Below, in pieces: positions 1 through 5,889 of a stretch of 7,036 bases of DNA. Numbering within the stretch: the first letter of the stretch is position 1; each line of letters starts with the position of its first letter. Made by a program: the position numbers and the translations under genes. The notes below the pieces were generated by a model. The model worked only from the letters and a program-made list of their open reading frames with translations. It was not told where the DNA came from and did no database searches. The DNA is from Hymenobacter sp. GTDB taxonomy: Bacteria; Bacteroidota; Bacteroidia; Cytophagales; Hymenobacteraceae. Location of the stretch: positions 1 through 7,036 of the forward strand of contig JANYFQ010000674.1 of assembly GCA_025362615.1 (NCBI GenBank). Reading direction: 5' to 3'.

Positions 1-1
1 C

Positions 2-50
2 CAACACCTAAACCCAACACCGAACACCGAACACCGAACACCGAAAACCC
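2..50 (+). repeat. Heptanucleotide tandem repeat in the hflX leader
   Basis: Seven consecutive 7-nt units can be read in one register. They are CAACACC, TAAACCC, four exact copies of AACACCG (16-43), and AAAACCC. The array ends 57 nt before the hflX start codon and may begin to the left of the window. The period of seven and the four identical copies are seen directly. A related degenerate array with the same consensus on the sense strand lies before gldL (6714-6748). Function is unknown. It may be a slippage-prone simple repeat or an untranslated leader element. Confidence 0.85.
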
Positions 51-51
51 C

Positions 52-59
52 CATCTTTG
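52..59 (+). promoter_or_regulatory. Possible Bacteroidota -7 promoter element for hflX
   Basis: CATCTTTG matches the Bacteroidota -7 consensus TAnnTTTG at all but the first base and lies 48 nt before the hflX ATG. No TTG is found at the expected -33 position, which falls inside the heptad repeat. The call therefore rests on the -7 box alone and is weak. Confidence 0.25.
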
Positions 60-107
60 CCAGCCGTTCAACCCGACACCAGGCATTAAGCACCAAGCCC
101 TCAAAAC

Positions 108-1406
108 ATGGCCCACATCTCCTCCGGCGGGCGCAAGCCCGCCCGCAGCAACCGCCACTTCACCACCGACAACGCCGCCGGCCCCTACGTGGCCGGCAAA
201 GTCGATGGCACCTACCTCACGGCCCGCGAGCGCGAAACCGCCGTGCTCGTGAGCGTGCCGCCCCGCCGCCAAACCGAAACCCAAACCACCGAGTACCTCG
301 ACGAGCTGGCGTTTCTGGTCGAAACCGCCGGGGCCACGGCCACCAAACGCTTCGTGCAGCGCCTCGAAAAGCCCGACATCCGCACCTACATCGGCGAAGG
401 CAAGCTGGCCGAAATCAAGGCCCACGTGCAGCACGAAAACAGCAGCATGGTCGTGTTCGACGACGACCTCTCGCCCTCGCAGCTCCGCAACCTGGAGGCC
501 GAGCTGCAAGTCAAAATCGTGGACCGCTCGCTGCTGATTCTCGACATCTTCGCCCTGCGGGCCAAAACCGCCACCTCGCGCACCCAGGTCGAGCTGGCCC
601 AGTACCAGTACCTGCTGCCCCGCCTCACCGGCCTCTGGACCCACTTGGACAAGCAGCGCGGCGGCGTGGGCATGAAAGGCCCCGGCGAGACGGAAATCGA
701 AACCGACCGCCGCATCGTGCGCGACCGCATCGCCTTCCTCAAAGAAAAGCTCGAAGACCTCGACCGCCAGGCCGTCACGCAGCGCAAAACCCGCCTGGGC
801 ACCGTCCGAATGTCGCTCGTGGGCTACACCAACGTCGGCAAAAGCACCCTCATGAACCTGCTGGGCAAGGCCGAAGTCTTCGCCGAAAACAAGCTCTTCG
901 CCACCGTCGATGCCACCACCCGCAAGGTCGTGCTCGACAACCACATCCCGTTCTTGCTCTCCGACACCGTGGGCTTCATCCGCAAGCTGCCCACCAGGCT
1001 CATCGAAAGCTTCAAGAGCACGCTCGATGAAATCCGCGAAGCCGACGTGCTGCTGCACGTCGTGGACATTTCGCACCCCAACTTCGAGGAGCAAATTCAG
1101 GTGGTGAAGGACACGCTGGCCGAAATCGGGGCCGCCGACAAGCCCACACTCCTCATCTTCAACAAAATCGACCAGTACCGCCCCGACGACCTGGCCGACC
1201 TCGACCCCTTCGGCGAAGTGCTCGATGCCGAAGGCGAAAACGCCCCCGCCGCCCGCCCGCCCCTGGCCCAGCTCCAGGCCACCTACATGGCCCAGATGCA
1301 CGACCCGGTGGTCTTCATCTCGGCCCAAACCAAAGAAAACGTGGACGAGCTGCGCCAACTCCTGGCCGCCCGCGTGGAAGTGTTGCAAGCGCAGAAGTAC
1401 CGCTAA
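108..1406 (+). CDS. hflX: GTPase HflX, ribosome-associated
   Basis: HflX is a cytoplasmic GTPase that binds the 50S subunit; characterised homologues split stalled or stress-inactivated 70S ribosomes. The 432-aa protein carries the HflX N-terminal domain (LSPSQLRNLE at 121-130, then the VELAQYQYLLPRL segment from 161). The signature GPGETEIETDRR is at 191-202. The G domain is complete: G1 GYTNVGKST 239-247, G2 around FATVDATTR 264-272, G3 DTVGF 286-290, G4 NKID 352-355, G5 SAQ 405-407. An in-frame TAA at 87-89 and no other intervening ATG support the start at 108. About 35-45 N-terminal residues, basic and poorly conserved in appearance, precede the family core, and a stretch of about 49 residues separates G4 from G5. 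There is no Shine-Dalgarno sequence, as is common in this phylum. A palindrome follows one base after the stop. Identification is very secure. Confidence 0.96.
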   Translation: MAHISSGGRKPARSNRHFTTDNAAGPYVAGKVDGTYLTARERETAVLVSVPPRRQTETQTTEYLDELAFLVETAGATATKRFVQRLEKPDIRTYIGEGKLAEIKAHVQHENSSMVVFDDDLSPSQLRNLEAELQVKIVDRSLLILDIFALRAKTATSRTQVELAQYQYLLPRLTGLWTHLDKQRGGVGMKGPGETEIETDRRIVRDRIAFLKEKLEDLDRQAVTQRKTRLGTVRMSLVGYTNVGKSTLMNLLGKAEVFAENKLFATVDATTRKVVLDNHIPFLLSDTVGFIRKLPTRLIESFKSTLDEIREADVLLHVVDISHPNFEEQIQVVKDTLAEIGAADKPTLLIFNKIDQYRPDDLADLDPFGEVLDAEGENAPAARPPLAQLQATYMAQMHDPVVFISAQTKENVDELRQLLAARVEVLQAQKYR

Positions 1407-1407
1407 C

Positions 1408-1436
1408 GGTAGCGCGGGTTTTCAGCCCGCGCTACC
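1408..1436. repeat. REP-like perfect palindrome after hflX (possible terminator)
   Basis: An 11-bp perfect stem (GGTAGCGCGGG at 1408-1418 and CCCGCGCTACC at 1426-1436) encloses the 7-nt loop TTTTCAG. It begins one base after the hflX stop codon. No T-run follows (the next bases are CCTTTGCC), so it is not a canonical intrinsic terminator, although a stem this strong could still end or stabilise the hflX transcript. The arm GTAGCGCGGG with a TTTTCAG loop resembles extragenic palindromes that are dispersed in many bacterial genomes, some of them linked to RAYT transposases. That assignment is inference from appearance. Confidence 0.7.
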
Positions 1437-1499
1437 CCTTTGCCCGTTCCTGCGTATGCGCCCCATCTCCCCTCTTTTCAGTGGTGCTTCTCTTACCCG

Positions 1500-2618
1500 A
1501 TGACTACAAAAATTCTCCGCAACGCCCTGCTGCTGGCCCTGCTGCCTACCACCGTAGCCCAGGCCCAGGACGTACCGCGCACGTTTCCGCCGGCCGCGCC
1601 CTCGGCCCGCGATTCGGCCACCACCATCCCCGACCGGCAGACCTTCGCCAACCCCTCGGTGCTGGGGCAAGGGCCCAGCAAGGGCCTGATTGTGCGCTAC
1701 GAGCGTATGCCGGAGTTCAAGGTCAGCACCGCCGCGCAAGTAGTGGGGCTTTCGGCCTACAACGGAGCCGCCACCAAAGATGCCCGCATCTCCGTCAAAG
1801 CCTACATTCCGGCCGTCAATCACCCGCACCTCAAAGTCATCGTGGGCCTGAGCTACGAGCGCGAAGAGTTCAAATTCTCGCAACTCAACCAAGACAATGA
1901 GCTGATAAATAACATCGAGGACAAGGGCCTCAAGAGCACGGCCATGCAGCTCGCCGTCATCCGCCCCGTCGATGCCGTGCATTGGTATCTGGCGCGGGTG
2001 AAGGGCGAGCTGGCCGGCGACTATACCTCCGGCGAGCTCACCAAAAAGGACTACCTGCGGGTATCGGCCGAAGCGTTTTACGGCTGGAAGCGCAGCCCAC
2101 GCTTTTCCTGGGGCCTCGGGTTTCAGTACGGCTACACGTTCGGGCGGCTGAGCTTTTACCCGGCCCTCATCTACAACCGCACCTTCTCCGACCGCTGGGG
2201 CGTGGAGGCGCTGTTCCCAGCGCGGGTGCTATTACGCTACAACGCCTCGCCGACCTCCATCTTCTACACCGGCTACGGCGTGGACGGCCTCAACTACATC
2301 GTCCACCTGCGCGACCCACTGGTGCGCCGCACCGAAGCCGGCCTGCCCGACCCTACTAAAACGCCCCTCCAAACCCTGGAGCTGCGCCAGATTGAGCTAA
2401 AATACCGCCTTCGCTACGAGCGCGAGCTGCTCTCGTTTCTGTGGCTGGGGGCCGAAACCGGCTACCGCTACAACTACGCCTTCGATGCCTTTGACCGCAC
2501 CAACGCCGACCGCGAAAAAATCATCAGCTCCACCTTTGCCGGCACCCCCTACTTTAGCCTGGAATTGTTTCTGGTGCCGCCCCGCAAGCTGATGGAAAAA
2601 GCCGGTGTGCGGCGGTAG
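1500..2618 (+). CDS. Putative outer-membrane beta-barrel protein (DUF6268-like)
   Basis: A 372-aa exported protein of unknown function. Residues 1-23 form a signal peptide: basic MTTKILRN, hydrophobic ALLLALLP, and a cleavage site near AQAQ/D. A Pro/Ala/Ser-rich linker follows to about residue 60. The remainder alternates polar and aromatic residues in the manner of membrane beta-strands: LKVIVGLSYER 111-121, WGLGFQYGYTFGRLSFYPALIYNR 204-227, WGVEALFPARVLLRY 233-247, LRYERELLSFLWLGAETGYRYNYAF 304-328, and a last strand YFSLELFLV near the C-terminus. The start at 1500 is chosen because the signal peptide begins there. The frame is open back to a TTG at 1440, but that would put a non-signal segment in front and begin just after the palindrome. 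The nearest family I can suggest is DUF6268, from memory of its style and without a search. It shares a strand with hflX but is separated by 93 nt including a palindrome, so co-transcription is uncertain. Confidence 0.75.
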   Translation: MTTKILRNALLLALLPTTVAQAQDVPRTFPPAAPSARDSATTIPDRQTFANPSVLGQGPSKGLIVRYERMPEFKVSTAAQVVGLSAYNGAATKDARISVKAYIPAVNHPHLKVIVGLSYEREEFKFSQLNQDNELINNIEDKGLKSTAMQLAVIRPVDAVHWYLARVKGELAGDYTSGELTKKDYLRVSAEAFYGWKRSPRFSWGLGFQYGYTFGRLSFYPALIYNRTFSDRWGVEALFPARVLLRYNASPTSIFYTGYGVDGLNYIVHLRDPLVRRTEAGLPDPTKTPLQTLELRQIELKYRLRYERELLSFLWLGAETGYRYNYAFDAFDRTNADREKIISSTFAGTPYFSLELFLVPPRKLMEKAGVRR

Positions 2619-2839
2619 ATGAATGAGCCGGTTACGTGCTACACCAAAACGCTACGACCAGCCTCCGCCAACGGCGGCTACCACAGCCGAAGACAGCCGA
2701 GTATAAAAAGGACAGCCCCCCCCCGACCCACTTGCCACTGCTGCTAAATCTACACCAAACGTATTCAAATCAAGCTGACCCAGTACGTGCATAGCTTCAA
2801 CTCGCAAAAACTATCTGAATAGGCCAGGGTAGTACGGAC

Positions 2840-2900
2840 GGGCGGCTTCCAGAACAGCTTGGTGGTACACAAAACACGTACACTGACTTCGAAGCCGCCC
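2840..2900. repeat. Long-loop inverted repeat in the convergent gap
   Basis: The arms GGGCGGCTTC (2840-2849) and GAAGCCGCCC (2891-2900) are perfectly complementary over 10 bp and flank 41 nt. Inside lies a 13-nt-spaced direct repeat of GTACAC (2865-2870, 2878-2883). The right arm is followed by TAAACAG rather than a T-run. It could be a weak terminator of the barrel gene, a structured RNA, or ends of a small decayed element. The repeat is certain and its role is not. Confidence 0.55.
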
Positions 2901-3020
2901 TAAACAGTTGGTTTACAAATTTTGTACGGTGGACTCACAAACTCGCAACAAGCTTGTCGGAGGCGTACACATAGCAAAAGGTAGCCCACCCGAAACCTTT
3001 CTTTGCACAGGCTCTCGCAC

Positions 3021-3052
3021 AAAAAAAGCGCCGACCTGTTGGCCGGCGCTTT
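3021..3052 (-). terminator. Intrinsic terminator of the gld operon
   Basis: Read on the minus strand, AAAGCGCCGGCC (3052-3041) pairs with GGTCGGCGCTTT (3036-3025) around the loop AACA. This 12-bp stem has a single G-U pair and is followed directly by a run of seven T (3027-3021). This is a textbook Rho-independent terminator 120 nt beyond the gldN stop. On the plus strand the stem has an A-C mismatch and no T-run follows, so it works only for the gld transcript. It marks gldN as the last gene of the operon. Confidence 0.92.
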
Positions 3053-3122
3053 GCAAAGAACTCAGGAAAGAGCAACACCGCTGTAACTATCCGGTCTTGT
3101 TTTGACGCAAACAGATTCCGGT

Positions 3123-3149
3123 GCCGACTTAGCAACCCACTAAGTCAGC
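3123..3149 (-). promoter_or_regulatory. Hairpin in the gldN 3' untranslated region
   Basis: On the minus strand GCTGACTTAG (3149-3140) pairs with CTAAGTCGGC (3132-3123) around TGGGTTG. The stem has ten pairs, one of them U-G, and starts 23 nt after the gldN stop codon. No T-run follows, so it is not the terminator, which lies about 70 nt further on. It may protect the 3' end of the mRNA from exonucleases. The structure is seen directly and the role is inferred. Confidence 0.6.
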
Positions 3150-3172
3150 TAAAGCTGCGTCAAGTTGCAGTG

Positions 3173-4159
3173 CTAAAAAGACCACAGGTTGTACTCGTAT
3201 TCCACCAAGTCAGCCGCCGTCTGCTGAGACGCCAGGATGCCCTCCTTGTCGCCACCAAAGACATCCGTAAGCGTCTTGTTGCCAGGGTTCGACACTTTGG
3301 TAATGTAGGAGTTGAACAACCACAGTTCGAACGCGTCAGCCAAGTTCTTGTGCTGCGCGTCGTTCTGCGAGTTGAACCAGATGGCATTCTGCGGATTGTT
3401 GCGGAACACCTTAACCAAGTCGCTGTACTTAAACACGCCCACTATCGTCTCAAGCCCCCCCACGTTGAGCGGCAGTGTTGAAGGCACCACAATGCTAATG
3501 GACTTGATATCGTGATACATACGCGAACGCTTCTTATCAAAAATCATGTCCTCTTTCAATTCCATCTGGTACAGGTCTTGGTACCGGTATGGAAAACTAG
3601 TTGGCTTGGGCGGGGCGGCAGCCACGGCAGGCACCGTCTCCATGATGACCTTACCCTTACGGTCCTTCATCGGCTTGCCGTTGGCATCCAACTTGGGCTG
3701 TTTCTTGGTAGCGGCGGCCGTTTTCTTTTTGCCACCCTTAGCAGGAGCGCCCCAACCGTCGTCGGCGGCACCACCGCCGAGGTCGTCAGCACTAAAACCC
3801 AGGGCCGCTTCTTCGGCGCTCAATTTCACGCCTTCTTCGGCGTACGACATCTTTGCTATCACCTCGGGGACGGTGAATGTCTTATTCAACGAGTCGTTCG
3901 TGTAAGCTTGTAATTCGCCCCGTTTCACGGCTTCGATGATGATGCCGCTTATTTCCTTACCCTTCGAGAACATAGGCTGGTTCTGCTTCTCGCGCAAGTC
4001 CACAGACCGCCAAACGCTCTTGCGAAACATCTGGTCGGAAGCGGGAATAGGGCGCATCGAGCCAGTGCTGCTAGCTGTAGTAGCCTGCTCCTGTGCCGAG
4101 GCAACGAGCGGGAACGAAAGGGTAGCCGCAACAGCAGCCAGCGAAAATAAAGGCTTCAT
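3173..4159 (-). CDS. gldN: GldN, type IX secretion / gliding motility ring protein
   Basis: GldN (PorN in Porphyromonas) is a periplasmic protein that, with the lipoprotein GldK, forms the ring beneath the outer membrane in the type IX secretion system. It is required for secretion and gliding. The 328-aa product starts with a signal peptide (MKPLFSLAAVAATLSF, cleavage near ASA/QEQ at 22-23). The family core is visible: FRKSVWRSVDLREKQNQPMF 45-64, the RGELQAYTND segment 80-89, SFPYRYQDLYQMELKEDMIF 188-207, and FELWLFNSYITKV 277-289. Residues about 127-187 form a Gly/Ala/Lys/Pro-rich stretch between the two halves and look disordered. Gene order, the 90-nt gap after gldM and the terminator downstream make it the last gene of the gldKLMN operon. 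There is no Shine-Dalgarno sequence; the signal peptide fixes the start. Confidence 0.94.
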   Translation of the reverse strand: MKPLFSLAAVAATLSFPLVASAQEQATTASSTGSMRPIPASDQMFRKSVWRSVDLREKQNQPMFSKGKEISGIIIEAVKRGELQAYTNDSLNKTFTVPEVIAKMSYAEEGVKLSAEEAALGFSADDLGGGAADDGWGAPAKGGKKKTAAATKKQPKLDANGKPMKDRKGKVIMETVPAVAAAPPKPTSFPYRYQDLYQMELKEDMIFDKKRSRMYHDIKSISIVVPSTLPLNVGGLETIVGVFKYSDLVKVFRNNPQNAIWFNSQNDAQHKNLADAFELWLFNSYITKVSNPGNKTLTDVFGGDKEGILASQQTAADLVEYEYNLWSF

Positions 4160-4189
4160 GGGGTTCAGCTTAAAAATAGGATTGACATA

Positions 4190-4218
4190 GAAACGACCTG
4201 CTCAACGCAGGCCGTTTC
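4190..4218 (-). promoter_or_regulatory. Intercistronic hairpin between gldM and gldN
   Basis: On the minus strand GAAACGGCCTGC (4218-4207) pairs with GCAGGTCGTTTC (4201-4190) around GTTGA. The stem has twelve pairs with one G-U. It lies 31 nt after the gldM stop and 30 nt before the gldN start, centred in the gap. No T-run follows (TATGTCAATCC), so it is not a complete terminator. It may set the gldN level by partial attenuation, mRNA processing or protection of the upstream 3' end. The stem is seen directly and the role is inferred. Confidence 0.65.
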
Positions 4219-4249
4219 CTAATAATTGCGCCGGACGAAATAAGGAAGC

Positions 4250-5854
4250 CTAAATCAGCGGCACGTTGAACACCTTGCTGATATTGACTGCTTCAGTCTG
4301 CCCTTGGAAGTTCTGGCGCTGCACTTCCTTCACCTCAATGAAGAGGCGGTCGCCGGGGCTGTACGAGTTCACCACTTCACTCAAGTCCGCCTGCGGGCCG
4401 CTGACGTTTTTGGTCATAACCGGGCGTTTGCCATGTACCAACGTCACATCGTAGCGGGCTACGCGGTAACGGGCATCTTCGGGCAGGAAGGCCGCGAAGC
4501 TTTGGTCAGGAATAGCTTTGAGCACCAATGAACGGACGGCAGTACCGGGAGTTCCTTGCTTCTCATTGGCTTCGCGGCCACCCACGAAACACTTGATTTC
4601 GGGCTTCGGAATCAAGCGCACCTGGAAGGTTTGCGAACCAATGGCATTGCCCTCGCTGGCAACATTGAGTGTCACCTCTTTAGCGTTGGGCACCAGCGTC
4701 ACCTCACCTTTCTGAGCCCCCGCGATAACCGAAGCTCCCGAAGCATTGAAGCTGGGCTTATACTGGGCACCGAGTGCCGGCACGTTTACCGTCAGCTTGT
4801 TGCCGCACTTAAAGTACAAAGCATTCACCGAAGCCGACTGAATCTGCATCACCGGCTTGGTAATAGTGTAAGGCACAAGTACCTTGAACGTAGTATCGCG
4901 CCCGTTTTGGTTGATGCGGATAGTACCGGTCCAGCTAGCTTTGGCGTTACCCTCTTTATCGAAAGAACCAGGGCGGGCTGTAAACTCAATTTTGCCGTGG
5001 TTTGTCTTCGAGTCAACCGCCAGCGAGCTACCGTTCAGGGTCATCGTTTGCTTAAGGCCTGTAGCAGCAGCCGTCAGAAACAGTTCGGCCTTGTACTTGG
5101 TACCGGCCGCAACCGTGTTAGATTCAGCCGAGGCAAAGGCACCGATTTTGTCAAACTTGATGGTTTGAGCACCGACTTTGGCTGCCTGAATTTGCAAAGC
5201 TTCAGCCTCATATTTCAACACCTCTGTTTCTTTGGCAGAAAGCGTAGCAAGGGCGGCCACCAACGGAGTGCTCTCAAAGTTCAACTCAGCAAAATCCTTA
5301 GACTTTTGCTCTTTCGTGTGCTGGTCCGTTGATTTTGTGATACGCACATCGTCCTTGCCATCCAGAGCCAGCGGCGTTGCGCCCGGCACATACGCACGTA
5401 TGTAATCTGAGTACTCGTTGAGTTTACCTTTCAACGGGTAACCAAGGCCACTCTTTTTAGTGCCGCCAATCATGGTGTTAGCCACAATACCGTCAGCATT
5501 GATGTCTTTGTACTCGTTGGAACCCTTTGTGTTTTTGGTTGCGACAACCAACTTGTCACGCACGTCGCGCAGGTAGGCAATTACGTCCTTCGTCTTTGCG
5601 CGAATTTCTTCGCTTTGCTTCAACACAGCAATGTCGCGGGCTTGATTCTTGTTATCAGCTACCGCTTTACTGATGCTTTTCACCGTGCTTTCAGCAGCCC
5701 CATCGGTCTTACTGTTTACTTCCAGCAAGCCGTCGTCAATAAACTTAAACTTCAGCATCACTGCCGATTGCACCTGGAGGGCGAGAAGAGCCGTCAGCAC
5801 GAGGTACATCATGCCAATCATCTTTTGCCTCGGTGTTTCTTTTCCGCCTGACAT
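4250..5854 (-). CDS. gldM: GldM, type IX secretion motor and periplasmic shaft
   Basis: GldM (PorM) is anchored in the inner membrane by one helix and extends as a dimer across the periplasm to the GldK/GldN ring. With GldL it forms the proton-driven motor. The 534-aa product has the family N-terminus GGKETPRQKMI with Arg9 and Tyr17, which match residues reported as functional in the Flavobacterium johnsoniae motor. One membrane helix runs at about 12-34 (MIGMMYLVLTALLALQVQSAV). A helical region follows at about 50-105 and 185-230, then beta-rich domains from about 232 to the end (for example TIRINQNGRDTTFKVLVPYT 311-330 and RLFIEVKEV 503-511). Two cysteines, 350 and 422, lie in the C-terminal half. 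Its length is close to the 510-540 aa usual for the family. It is 35 nt downstream of gldL and is preceded by the only good Shine-Dalgarno-like site in the window. Confidence 0.96.
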   Translation of the reverse strand: MSGGKETPRQKMIGMMYLVLTALLALQVQSAVMLKFKFIDDGLLEVNSKTDGAAESTVKSISKAVADNKNQARDIAVLKQSEEIRAKTKDVIAYLRDVRDKLVVATKNTKGSNEYKDINADGIVANTMIGGTKKSGLGYPLKGKLNEYSDYIRAYVPGATPLALDGKDDVRITKSTDQHTKEQKSKDFAELNFESTPLVAALATLSAKETEVLKYEAEALQIQAAKVGAQTIKFDKIGAFASAESNTVAAGTKYKAELFLTAAATGLKQTMTLNGSSLAVDSKTNHGKIEFTARPGSFDKEGNAKASWTGTIRINQNGRDTTFKVLVPYTITKPVMQIQSASVNALYFKCGNKLTVNVPALGAQYKPSFNASGASVIAGAQKGEVTLVPNAKEVTLNVASEGNAIGSQTFQVRLIPKPEIKCFVGGREANEKQGTPGTAVRSLVLKAIPDQSFAAFLPEDARYRVARYDVTLVHGKRPVMTKNVSGPQADLSEVVNSYSPGDRLFIEVKEVQRQNFQGQTEAVNISKVFNVPLI

Positions 5855-5862
5855 TGTTTAGG

Positions 5863-5868
5863 TCCTCT
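5863..5868 (-). promoter_or_regulatory. Shine-Dalgarno-like site before gldM
   Basis: AGAGGA on the minus strand lies 8 nt before the gldM ATG, a good match in sequence and spacing. None of the other four starts in the window has such a site. Because Bacteroidota ribosomes rarely rely on Shine-Dalgarno pairing, this could be chance or a local enhancer of gldM translation. Confidence 0.4.
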
Positions 5869-5889
5869 AAAAGGTGAAGGGGGAAATGA

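Larger units (their letters stand above)
2619..3172. other. 554-nt intergenic gap between convergent genes
   Basis: This gap lies between the barrel-protein gene and gldN, which converge. It contains a 10-nt direct repeat around ACAGCCGA (2683-2690, 2693-2700), a run of nine C (2716-2724), a long-loop inverted repeat (2840-2900), and the minus-strand 3' region of gldN with two hairpins (3021-3052, 3123-3149). Short open stretches in two frames (about 2751-2822 and 2819-2974) read like protein but lack a credible start and are not in one frame, so they may be debris of a lost gene. I see no tRNA, no clear promoter and no evident plus-strand terminator with a T-run after the barrel gene. Confidence 0.7.

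Noticed and set aside
2..50. CRISPR-like array
   Set aside because: The units are 7 nt and directly adjoining, with no spacers, so this is a simple tandem repeat.
386..1081. Open frames on the minus strand opposite hflX
   Set aside because: Their Arg/Ser-rich translations are typical of the reverse complement of GC-rich coding sequence, and hflX is certain on the other strand.
1433..1442. TACCCCTTTG as a -7 promoter box for the barrel gene
   Set aside because: Four bases rather than two separate TA from TTTG, it overlaps the palindrome arm, and there is no upstream TTG at a fitting distance.
1440..1499. Extension of the barrel-protein gene to a TTG start at 1440
   Set aside because: It would place 20 residues without signal character in front of a clear signal peptide that begins at the ATG at 1500, and it would start just after the palindrome.
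3025..3052. Bidirectional terminator serving the barrel gene as well
   Set aside because: On the plus strand the stem has an A-C mismatch and is followed by GCAAAG rather than a T-run, and it lies about 400 nt beyond the barrel gene.
2908..3135. Two small open frames of 65-66 codons in the convergent gap, one on each strand
   Set aside because: Both run straight through the intrinsic terminator hairpin at 3021-3052, and neither has a start context or recognisable protein.
4556..5332. 258-codon open frame on the plus strand opposite gldM
   Set aside because: It is antisense to a strongly conserved gene, has no recognisable domain and no promoter or ribosome site, and fits a codon-bias shadow.
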